From: Paracoccaceae bacterium | GTDB taxonomy: Bacteria > Pseudomonadota > Alphaproteobacteria > Rhodobacterales > Rhodobacteraceae | Assembly (NCBI GenBank): GCA_003511785.1 | Contig: DOIS01000306.1 | Span: 1 to 11,790, forward strand | Length of the DNA: 11,790 nucleotides | Direction of reading: 5' to 3' | Shown here: piece after piece, positions 1 to 5,846 of the stretch | How the letters are laid out: each line of letters opens with the position of its first letter | How positions within the stretch are numbered: the first letter of the stretch is position 1 | Notes under the pieces: generated by a model | What the model was told of the DNA's origin: nothing | Databases searched by the model: none | Seen by the model: the letters and a program-made list of their open reading frames with translations, nothing else | Program-made: the position numbers and the translations under genes

Positions 1-384
1 GCGCCCCTGCGCATCGACCCGCTCGGTCACCTCGCGGCGGAACCGGCGCTCGATCAGCGGCTCGAAATTGCCCGACAGCCCATAGGCGTTGGGCCGGGTG
101 CGCCGCCCCAGCTCGAGCACGTCGCCAAAGCCCTGCGTGGTGATGAGACCGCAGCGCGCGCCGTTGCGTTCGAGCACGGCATTGGTGCCCGCCGTTGTGC
201 CATGCACCAGCCAGCCGACACGGTCCGGCGAGACGCCCAGCTCGGCCAGACCCTGAAGGAACCCCTCGGCGCGATCGTTCACCGTGGTCGGCACCTTGGC
301 CGTGGCAAAGGTGCCCGTCTCGGAGTCCAGCATCAGGAAATCGGTAAAGGTTCCCCCGACATCCACGCCTACGCTGATCGTCAT
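1..384 (-). CDS. Hydantoinase/oxoprolinase subunit A (HyuA-like), N-terminal part only
   Basis: The first 128 residues are visible; the rest runs off the left edge (family members are roughly 650-700 residues). The protein opens with MTISVGVDVGGTFTDF, the glycine-rich phosphate-binding loop of the ASKHA-type fold in the Hydant_A_N domain, and continues with HGTTAGTNAVLERNG, LITTQGFGDVLELGRR and TRPNAYGL, which are hallmark segments of the HyuA/5-oxoprolinase/acetophenone-carboxylase family. These enzymes use ATP to activate a cyclic amide or a ketone and normally act with a HyuB partner, which would be expected off the left edge. The ATG at 384 has a good Shine-Dalgarno sequence, GGAGGT (388-393), and lies downstream of a TTGACA promoter and a palindromic operator. 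It is divergent from the IclR gene, which suggests control by it. The substrate cannot be told from this fragment: hydantoins, 5-oxoproline, N-methylhydantoin and aryl ketones are all used by family members. Confidence 0.93.
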   Translation of the reverse strand, partial: MTISVGVDVGGTFTDFLMLDSETGTFATAKVPTTVNDRAEGFLQGLAELGVSPDRVGWLVHGTTAGTNAVLERNGARCGLITTQGFGDVLELGRRTRPNAYGLSGNFEPLIERRFRREVTERVDAQGR

Positions 385-403
385 GTCACCTCCCGGGCTT
401 GCA

Positions 404-440
404 GTTTCGTTTTACGAAACTATTTCTCGTTTATTGATAA
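404..440. promoter_or_regulatory. Tandem operator, probable IclR-family binding sites (hyuA/iclR)
   Basis: Two 17-bp sites lie 3 bp apart, centres 20 bp apart. The proximal one (404-420, GTTTCGTTTTACGAAAC) is a near-perfect palindrome with 7-bp arms. The distal one (424-440, TTCTCGTTTATTGATAA) is a degenerate copy that keeps TCTCG and GA. Related sites with the same spacing occur at the dctP promoter. The array overlaps the -10 of the hyuA promoter and the candidate iclR promoter, as expected for repression and autoregulation. IclR-family proteins often bind paired sites as dimers of dimers. That this particular IclR binds here is inferred from position and symmetry. Confidence 0.65.
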
Positions 441-468
441 TATGAAAAGCTGGACCCCTGTTTGTCAA
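439..468 (-). promoter_or_regulatory. Sigma-70-type promoter for hyuA
   Basis: On the minus strand a perfect -35 TTGACA (463-468) is followed after 18 bp by CATATT (439-444, four of six consensus bases). The predicted start, near 432, falls inside the tandem operator, so a bound regulator would block initiation or early elongation. On the plus strand, GATAAT (436-441) could be the -10 of the divergent iclR promoter, although no clear -35 goes with it. Confidence 0.55.
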
Positions 469-478
469 CCCGGCTTTC

Positions 479-517
479 GCCGCCTCGGCGGCTTGTGCCT
501 TCGGGGCGTTCCGCCCC
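479..517. repeat. Two adjacent short hairpins in the iclR leader
   Basis: The inverted repeat GCCGCCTCGGCGGC (479-492) is followed 10 bp later by GGGGCG-TTC-CGCCCC (503-517, perfect 6-bp stem). Neither is followed by a T-run on either strand, so they are not convincing terminators. They would lie in the 5' untranslated leader of iclR if it is transcribed from around 448. They may be part of a dispersed intergenic repeat; no function can be assigned. Confidence 0.5.
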
Positions 518-557
518 ATAACGGGCGAACGTCCAGACCCCGAAGGAGTGACCCCCC

Positions 558-1328
558 GTGTCCGCGCAGAGTCCCCGTCCGATCGAGCGCTATTTCCAGA
601 TCATCGAGATCGTCGCGGCCTCGCGCGAGGGGCTGACGCTGGCCGAGATCAGCCAGATCGCCAATTTGCCCAAACCCTCGGCACACCGGCTGGTCAAGGC
701 CCTCCAGGAGCTTGGCGTGCTGGTCAGCGACGAGACCTGGTACAAGAAATTCCGCATTGGCCCTTACATGCGCCGCATCCTCCAACTCTGCATCGAGCCC
801 GAAAAGGAGATCGCCTTTGCCCAGATGACGGCCGACCGCCTCGCGGCCGAGCTGGGCGAGACCTGCTATGTCGTGCGCATGGACCATGACAGCATCCGCT
901 CCATCGCGCGTTCGGCCCCCGACCAGGGGCACCGTCTGCACGTTCTGCCGGGCGAGTTGCTGCCCGCCCACGCGGCGGCCTCGGCCAAGGCCATCCTCGC
1001 CTTCCAGGACGACGCCACGGTGCGCCGCTTCCTGCACCCGCCGCTCGAGCCGCTGACCTCGCGGACCAAGACCGACGTGGCCGAGGTCACTGCCGAGTTC
1101 GCCCGCATCCGCGAAACCGGCTGCGCCATCTGCGACCGCGAGATCGACGAGAACATCCTGGCCTTCGCCTGCCCGGTTCACGTGGACTCCATCGGTGTGA
1201 TCCACGCGGTGGGCGTCACCGGCCCGGTCACGCGGCTCGAACGGCGAGACCACGCCCACTGGATCGCGCCGACCCGGCAGGCGGCCGACGCTCTGGGGGC
1301 GATGCTGGCCACGCTCGAACGGGCCTGA
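558..1328 (+). CDS. IclR-family transcriptional regulator
   Basis: This is a 256-residue protein, the usual IclR length. Residues about 10-60 form the winged helix-turn-helix; the recognition part is around AEISQIANLPKPSAHRLVKA (29-48). Residues about 75-250 form the GAF-like IclR effector-binding domain, with AHAAASAKAILAF and, further on, GCAICDREIDENILAFACPV and the IGVIHAVGVTGP strand. The start is a GTG at 558 with AAGGAG (543-548) well placed upstream. The gene is divergent from the hyuA-like gene, and its 3' end converges on dctM with 29 bp between the stop codons. IclR proteins are usually local repressors or activators of catabolic operons that sense the substrate or an intermediate. 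The palindromic sites upstream of hyuA, of itself and of dctP suggest it regulates all three. The effector is unknown. Confidence 0.95.
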   Translation: MSAQSPRPIERYFQIIEIVAASREGLTLAEISQIANLPKPSAHRLVKALQELGVLVSDETWYKKFRIGPYMRRILQLCIEPEKEIAFAQMTADRLAAELGETCYVVRMDHDSIRSIARSAPDQGHRLHVLPGELLPAHAAASAKAILAFQDDATVRRFLHPPLEPLTSRTKTDVAEVTAEFARIRETGCAICDREIDENILAFACPVHVDSIGVIHAVGVTGPVTRLERRDHAHWIAPTRQAADALGAMLATLERA

Positions 1329-1357
1329 GCGGCGCCCGCCGCCCGGTCCCGAAAGCG

Positions 1358-2668
1358 TCAGAACAGGCGGTCGGGCAGCCACATCACGATCCCCGGCGCG
1401 ACCATGCACAGGACGACCGCCACCAGCATCAGCAGGATGAAGGGCACCACCGATCGATAGATGTCGGTCATGCGGATGCTCGGCGGCGCCACGCCGCGCA
1501 GATAGAACAGGTTGTATCCGAAGGGCGGGGTGAGAAACCCGATCTCCATCATGATGATGAACAGGATGCCGAACCATACCGGATCGAAGCCGAGCGCGAC
1601 CACGATGGGCACGAAGATCGGCACCGTGATCATGATGATCCCCACCGTGTCCAGCAACATGCCCATCACGAACAGGATGCTCAGCATGGCAATGAGGATG
1701 ATCCAGCGGTTGATCTCCAGCCCCAGAACCAGACCCTCGATCAGGCGCGAGGCGCCCATGGCGGTATAGAATGTGGACATCGCCGTGGCGCCGATGATGA
1801 TCCAGAAGATCATGCAGCTGAGATGCAGCGTGTCCTCGGACGCCTCGCGCAACATCGCCCAGGTGCAGCGCCGCAGGATCACCGCGCAGGGAATGGCGCC
1901 GGCCGCGCCCACCGCGCTTGCCTCGGACACGCTGGCGATACCGGTCAGGATCGAGCCCATCACCGCCACGATCAGCACGAGCGGCAGCACCAGCCCCCGC
2001 AGGCTGGCCAGCTTCTCGCGCCAGCCGTAGCGTTGCAGGGTTTCGCCGCCGCTGATCTCGGGCTGCAACCAGCCGCGCAGCATCAGGTAGGCGCAGAACA
2101 GCGCCGCGATCACCAGCCCCGGCATCAGCCCGCCGGCATAGAGCTTGCCGATCGAGGTATTGGCCACGATCCCGTAGACGATCATCGTCACCGAGGGCGG
2201 GATGAGGATGCCCAGCGACCCGCCGGCGGCGATGGCGCCCAAGGTGATATCCTTCCCATAGCCGCGCGACAGCATCGAGGGGATCGCGATCATGCCCATC
2301 GAGATGGTTGCCGCCCCGCTGATCCCGGCCATCGCCGCGAATAGCGTGCAGATCACGATGGTGCCCACCGCAAGACCGCCGCGCAACCCGCCGAAGAAGG
2401 TTTGCATCGTGTCGTAGAGATCGTCGGCCACCCGCGCCCGTTGCAGCATCGCCGCCATGAAGATGAAGAGCGGGATCGCAAGGTACTCGAAGCTCGACGC
2501 CGTCGAGAAGGCCTTGATCGGCACCATGTTCAGGGCCATCGGGCTCCAGAACAGGTAGATCATGCCGATGGAGAGCCCGCCCAGGGCAATGGCGATGGGC
2601 ACGCCCAGCGCCAGAAACAGCGCCATGCCCGCGAAGAGAAGCGACGTGGTCAGGACCGGATCAGGCAT
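1358..2668 (-). CDS. dctM: TRAP transporter large permease subunit (DctM type)
   Basis: This 436-residue, very hydrophobic inner-membrane protein has about a dozen membrane segments. It carries DctM hallmarks: SSFEYLAIPLFIFMAAML near the N terminus, AAMAGISGAATISMGMIAIP, then GGSLGILIPPSVTMIVYGIV, and near the C terminus GMLLDTVGIIMITVPIFVPI and EIGFLTPPFGYNLFYLRGVA. The large subunit forms the substrate channel and couples uptake to the Na+ gradient. The resemblance is to the FcbT3-like branch associated with mannitol/chloroaromatic and keto-acid TRAP systems, consistent with the FcbT/TakP-like binding protein upstream. The ATG at 2668 follows GGGAGG (2675-2680) and overlaps the end of dctQ by 8 bp (ATGCCTGA), which implies translational coupling. 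A longer open frame upstream of this ATG lies inside dctQ and is not used. Confidence 0.95.
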   Translation of the reverse strand: MPDPVLTTSLLFAGMALFLALGVPIAIALGGLSIGMIYLFWSPMALNMVPIKAFSTASSFEYLAIPLFIFMAAMLQRARVADDLYDTMQTFFGGLRGGLAVGTIVICTLFAAMAGISGAATISMGMIAIPSMLSRGYGKDITLGAIAAGGSLGILIPPSVTMIVYGIVANTSIGKLYAGGLMPGLVIAALFCAYLMLRGWLQPEISGGETLQRYGWREKLASLRGLVLPLVLIVAVMGSILTGIASVSEASAVGAAGAIPCAVILRRCTWAMLREASEDTLHLSCMIFWIIIGATAMSTFYTAMGASRLIEGLVLGLEINRWIILIAMLSILFVMGMLLDTVGIIMITVPIFVPIVVALGFDPVWFGILFIIMMEIGFLTPPFGYNLFYLRGVAPPSIRMTDIYRSVVPFILLMLVAVVLCMVAPGIVMWLPDRLF

Positions 2669-3179
2669 CCCCGGCCTCCCCGGGCCGCAGCGCGTCGCGC
2701 CACAGGCGCAGCAGGTGCAAGAGCCAAGCCAGCACAAGAAAGCCGGTGCCCAGCGGCATCATCGCCTTGGCCAGCCAGACCGGGCCGTTCCAGCTTCCGG
2801 TGGCGGAACGTTCGCCCATGGCAAAGGATTTCAACGCGAATTCGCCGCCCAGCTTCAAGAGCGCGGCCGCGAACACGGCAAACAGAAGCGTGGACACCGT
2901 GCTGTCGATGATCGCCTTGGTCATCGGCCGGAAATGCTCGTGCAGGGCATCGACCCGGACGAACTTGCCACGCGCCAGCGCCCAGGGTCCGCCTAGGAAG
3001 ATGAAGGCGACCAGAAGCCAGGCGCTGACATCGCCCGCCCAGGCGGCGGATCGCCCGAACACGCCGCGCGAGACCATCTCGAAGATCATGACTGCGATGA
3101 TGACCAGGACCAGCAGGGCCACGGCCCGCCCCAGCGTGGTGATGACACGGTCGAGCGCCGTGATCGCGGTGTCCAGCAT
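2661..3179 (-). CDS. dctQ: TRAP transporter small permease subunit (DctQ type)
   Basis: This 172-residue membrane protein has the four-helix pattern of DctQ. Helix 1 covers about residues 12-34, in the LGRAVALLVLVIIAVMIFEM segment; then come WLLVAFIFLGGPWALARGKF, a segment around STVSTLLFAVFAAALLKLGG and a C-terminal helix around GTGFLVLAWLLHLLRLWRDA. The motif GPWALARGKFVRVD matches the conserved loop of the family (usually A-x-x-G-x-H-V-x-V/I-D). DctQ forms a complex with DctM in the inner membrane. The start chosen is the ATG at 3179, preceded by a modest G-rich ribosome site; upstream in-frame sequence runs into the dctP-dctQ hairpin. It overlaps dctM by 8 bp and lies 61 bp downstream of dctP, behind a terminator-like hairpin that may lower its expression relative to the binding protein. 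Confidence 0.92.
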   Translation of the reverse strand: MLDTAITALDRVITTLGRAVALLVLVIIAVMIFEMVSRGVFGRSAAWAGDVSAWLLVAFIFLGGPWALARGKFVRVDALHEHFRPMTKAIIDSTVSTLLFAVFAAALLKLGGEFALKSFAMGERSATGSWNGPVWLAKAMMPLGTGFLVLAWLLHLLRLWRDALRPGEAGDA

Positions 3180-3195
3180 ATGGCCCCCGACGGGA

Positions 3196-3232
3196 CAAGA
3201 AAACGGCCCGCGCCGGAACGTCGGCGCGGGCC
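3196..3232 (-). terminator. Hairpin with U-tract between dctP and dctQ (attenuating terminator)
   Basis: There is a perfect 11-bp stem, GGCCCGCGCCG (3205-3215) against CGGCGCGGGCC (3222-3232), with a 6-nt loop. On the minus strand it is followed by GTTTTCTTG. It starts 8 bp after the dctP stop. It has the form of an intrinsic terminator and would cut transcription after dctP, or protect the 3' end of the dctP message, while partial read-through supplies dctQ and dctM. The T-tract is short and broken, so full termination is unlikely. Confidence 0.7.
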
Positions 3233-3240
3233 TGCCGAGG

Positions 3241-4269
3241 TTACTCGGTGCGGCCCAGATCGGCCAGGAAGGCGTTGAGCATCTCGACCCCGCGCGCGGC
3301 CAGGTCGCCCTCTTCGGCATAGGCCTGCCACAGCTCGCGGGCCTCGGCCTCCATCGCCGCCCATTCCCCGTCGGGAATGGTGCTGACCTCGACGCCCGCT
3401 TCCTGCATCTCCTGCATGGCGCGCGCGTCATTGTTCATGCTGCGCATGATGTAGTCCAGCGAGGAGGCGACCGCCGCCTCGTTCAGGATCGCCTTGAGAT
3501 CGTCGGGCAGCCCGTCCCAGGCGGCCTGGTTCACCGCGAAGAAGTTGTTGGGGACCGGCATCGGCGAGGGCTGCACGTAGTATTTCGCGACCTCGTGGAA
3601 CGAATTGTTCATGTTGCCCGAGGGGCTCGCCCAGCGCGCGGCATCGACCACGCCGGTGGCCAGCGCGGTATAGATCTCGCCCCCGCCCATAAAGACGGGG
3701 CTCGCGCCCATCTTTTCGTACCAGTCGGCCTCCAGCCCGAAGGAGCGGATCTTCAGCCCGTCGAAATCGGCCTTCGAGGTGATCGGCTTGGTCGACATGA
3801 TGTCCCAGGGCGGGCTGAGCTGCGGGCCGAAGTAATAGACGCCCTGCGCGCCATAGGCCTCGCGCGCCAGGTCGAGGAAACCGCACTTGTAGAAGAAGTT
3901 GAACCGCTCGGTCGGGGTGCGCAGCGAGCCCGGCACGCCGCTTTCCAGGCTGGCGATCGGTCCCATCTTGCCGGCATAGTAGCCGCCCGTCAGCACCGCC
4001 ATCTCGGTCACGCCGGCCGATACCGCCTCGAGCCCGTCGGCGATCGGGAACAGGGCGCCCACCGGATAGACCTCGAATGCGATCCGACCGCCGGACATGT
4101 CGGTGGCCAACTGCGCGAACTTCTCTTCCAACGCGACATAGCCCGGCTCGCCTGCGTTCAGGTTGCTCTGGATGCGCCACTGGTACTCCTGCGCCGATAC
4201 CACGCCGTACATCAGCACGCCGCCAAGCAGCGCCGCCGACCCGACCAGCCCTGTCAGAAATCTGTTCAT
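3241..4269 (-). CDS. dctP: TRAP transporter periplasmic solute-binding protein (DctP/TakP-like)
   Basis: This 342-residue secreted binding protein has a signal peptide, MNRFLTGLVGSAALLGGVLM followed by YGVVSA, with likely cleavage before QEYQW (residue 27). The mature part fits the DctP fold: an ALEEKFAQLATDMSGGRIAF segment, FPIADGLEAVSAGVTEMA, the conserved arginine of GLKIRSFG (R175), which in TRAP binding proteins grips the ligand carboxylate, GGGEIYTALATGVVDAARW (195-213) and FHEVAKYY. The overall pattern is nearest to the FcbT1/TakP branch, which binds keto acids and aromatic acids. The Glu-Trp pair usual in that branch at the end of the EIY helix region is Arg-Trp here (R212-W213). The ATG at 4269 has a GAGGAG ribosome site upstream. 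It is the first gene of the dctPQM unit and has its own promoter and a tandem operator. The ligand is probably an organic acid, perhaps the substrate of the HyuA-like enzyme. Confidence 0.95.
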   Translation of the reverse strand: MNRFLTGLVGSAALLGGVLMYGVVSAQEYQWRIQSNLNAGEPGYVALEEKFAQLATDMSGGRIAFEVYPVGALFPIADGLEAVSAGVTEMAVLTGGYYAGKMGPIASLESGVPGSLRTPTERFNFFYKCGFLDLAREAYGAQGVYYFGPQLSPPWDIMSTKPITSKADFDGLKIRSFGLEADWYEKMGASPVFMGGGEIYTALATGVVDAARWASPSGNMNNSFHEVAKYYVQPSPMPVPNNFFAVNQAAWDGLPDDLKAILNEAAVASSLDYIMRSMNNDARAMQEMQEAGVEVSTIPDGEWAAMEAEARELWQAYAEEGDLAARGVEMLNAFLADLGRTE

Positions 4270-4293
4270 TTTGTCGTCTCCTCTCTGCTGTTT

Positions 4294-4330
4294 GTCTCGA
4301 TATTTGAGATTTTATTTTGTTTTATGGAGC
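4294..4330. promoter_or_regulatory. Tandem operator at the dctP promoter, same geometry as the hyuA/iclR operator
   Basis: Site 4294-4310 (GTCTCGATATTTGAGAT) is an imperfect palindrome, and site 4314-4330 (ATTTTGTTTTATGGAGC) is a weaker copy. They are 3 bp apart with centres 20 bp apart, exactly as at 404-440. The four sites share T2, T4, G6, T8 and G13 without exception, and C5, T10, A14 and A16 in three of four. In both arrays the better palindrome is nearer the regulated start codon. The region is AT-rich, so part of the match may be compositional. Confidence 0.5.
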
Positions 4331-4338
4331 TTTTGCAA
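4309..4338 (-). promoter_or_regulatory. Probable promoter for dctPQM
   Basis: On the minus strand TTGCAA (4333-4338) and TAAAAT (4309-4314, five of six consensus bases) are separated by 18 bp. The predicted start near 4302 lies at the centre of the proximal operator site. The 322-bp gap between dctP (4269) and the MFS gene (4592) therefore holds this promoter and operator on the dctP side, a candidate promoter and a very short upstream reading frame on the MFS side, and about 150 bp in between with nothing recognisable. Confidence 0.5.
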
Positions 4339-4484
4339 AGTTTGCCGACTCGGTCAAGCCTGCGGCGAAGCTTCGGGACGGTTCGCGTCGATCCGGGCAA
4401 TCGCTGACCAAACTTCCGGCACCCCTGTCCGATCAGGCGGCACCGGCGCATTCCGGCACAAGGAAAGACGCCTCCGGCCAGCGG

Positions 4485-4512
4485 TGGACATATCCTTTGC
4501 CGTGGCGATAGC
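4485..4512 (+). promoter_or_regulatory. Candidate promoter for the MFS gene
   Basis: TGGACA (4485-4490, five of six consensus bases) is followed after 16 bp by GATAGC (4507-4512, three of six). A start near 4519 would give a leader of about 70 nt before the MFS start codon, containing the 18-codon reading frame at 4539. The weak -10 makes this tentative. Confidence 0.3.
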
Positions 4513-4538
4513 GTGGCGCGGCGCAACGGACCGAGGCC

Positions 4539-4595
4539 ATGACCGACATCAAAACCGCACACCCTCTCCGCCCGGCCGGGACGCCAGACGCATGA
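4539..4595 (+). CDS. Possible 18-residue upstream peptide overlapping the MFS start
   Basis: The short frame reads MTDIKTAHPLRPAGTPDA and its TGA stop overlaps the MFS start codon as ATGA (4592-4595), the classic arrangement for translational coupling by termination-reinitiation. A weak GAGG lies close upstream. The MFS start itself has only a weak ribosome site (GGGACG), so coupling would make sense. No family is recognised, and a reading frame this short can arise by chance. Confidence 0.25.
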   Translation: MTDIKTAHPLRPAGTPDA

Positions 4596-5768
4596 GCCCT
4601 CCGGCGCGGCAATGGCTGATCCTGCTGGGCCTCTGCCTGGGCGTGACCGTCACCAACGGGTTCGCGCGCTTCGCCTATGGGCTGCTGCTGCCCGCGATGA
4701 AATGCGAACTGGGCTGGAGCTATGCACAGGCGGGCTGGCTCAACACGGCGAACGCGCCGGGCTATATCGCCGGAGCTGTGCTGACCATGGTGCTGATCTC
4801 GCGCATCAGCCCGTCGCGCCTGTTTGCCTTCGGGCTTGTGACCACCGCGCTCGCTCTGCTGGCCACGGCTTGGGACCCGGCGCTCTGGTGGCGGTCGCTC
4901 TGGCGCATCCTCGCGGGGGTGTTCGGGGCGCTGTCCTTTTCCACCGTCGGCGCGCTGGCCGCGCAACTCTTTCCCGACAGCCCCCGGCGCAACGCGCTCT
5001 CCATCGCGCTGCTGTTCGGCTTCGGCGGGGGCCTGGGCATCGTTCTGGCCGGGGGCGCGCTGCCGCTGATGCTCGACCGCTTCGGCCCCGGCGCCTGGCC
5101 GCATGGCTGGACCCTCGTGGGCGGGGCGAGCCTTCTATATCCTGCCGCTGGGCCTGTGGGCGGCGATGAGCCTGCGCCCGCCGCGCCAGGCCGCACCACC
5201 GCCCCGCGCGCCGCTGCCGCTGCACGCCATGCTGCCCGAGATCGCGGGCTATGGCGCCTTCGGGCTGGGGTATATCGTTTATCTCACCTTCCTGTCGGCC
5301 TGGATGACCGAGCAGGGCGCAGGAGCGCCAGGCATCGCGGGCACCTGGGTGCTGCTGGGGCTGTGCCTCTGCGTCTCGCCCTTCGTCTGGCGCCCTGTCT
5401 TCGCGCGGTTCAGGGGTGGCCTGCCGCTCGCGCTGATCCTGGCCTGCATCGCGGCGGGCTCGGCCTTGCCGGTTCTGTGGGCCGGGCCGCTGGCCGCCCC
5501 GGTCTCGGCGGCGATCTTCGGGCTGTCGGTGTTCATGGCGCCCGGCGCGGTCACGAATTTCGCCCGCCACAACCTGCCGGCAGAGGCCTGGGGCCGCGCC
5601 ATCAGCCTGTTCACCGTAGTCTTTGCCGTGGCCCAGACCGTCGGCCCCTGGGCGGCGGGCCACCTGGGCGACGCCACCGGCGATATCGGCGCGGGGCTCC
5701 TGGCGGCGGCGCTGGTGCTGGCCTGCGGAGCGGGGGCGGCCCTGCTGCAACGCCCGCTGCGTGGCTAG
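4592..5768 (+). pseudogene. YbfB/YjiJ-family MFS transporter interrupted by a frameshift
   Basis: Two adjoining reading frames together make one typical 12-TM major facilitator of about 391 residues. The first frame (from ATG 4592) has the family opening FARFAYGLLLPAM (24-36), then helices 2 to 5, including ILAGVFGALSFSTVGALAAQ and LLFGFGGGLGIVLAGG, and is in register to about HGWTLVGG. The +1 frame then continues with FYILPLGLWAAMSL (rest of helix 6), the central loop and helices 7 to 12 to a TAG at 5766-5768. The total length, 1177 nt, is one base more than a multiple of three, so a single extra base would explain it; the GGGG run at 5123-5126 is the likeliest place. Without the shift the first frame reads on into low-quality sequence. 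This could be a real inactivating mutation or a sequence error. YbfB/YjiJ proteins are putative exporters of unknown substrate. Confidence 0.8.
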
Positions 5769-5846
5769 GCCAGCCCCGGGGGGGTGGCGCGGGCGGGCGC
5801 GCTGCCTATACCGCCCGGACGCCACCGCAGAGAGATCGTCCCGCCC

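Noticed and set aside
1329..1357. Bidirectional terminator between iclR and dctM
   Set aside because: The 29-bp gap is GC-rich but has no convincing stem and no T-run on either strand.
2746..4407. Long plus-strand open frame (553 codons) antisense to dctQ and dctP
   Set aside because: Its translation is low-complexity, Arg/His/Pro-rich and matches no family, while the opposite strand carries a signal peptide and clear TRAP motifs. It is a shadow of GC-rich coding sequence.
4163..4591. In-frame upstream extension of the MFS gene to 4163
   Set aside because: It would overlap dctP and run through its promoter, and the extra residues are not transporter-like. The frame is open only by chance; the YbfB/YjiJ N terminus begins at 4592.
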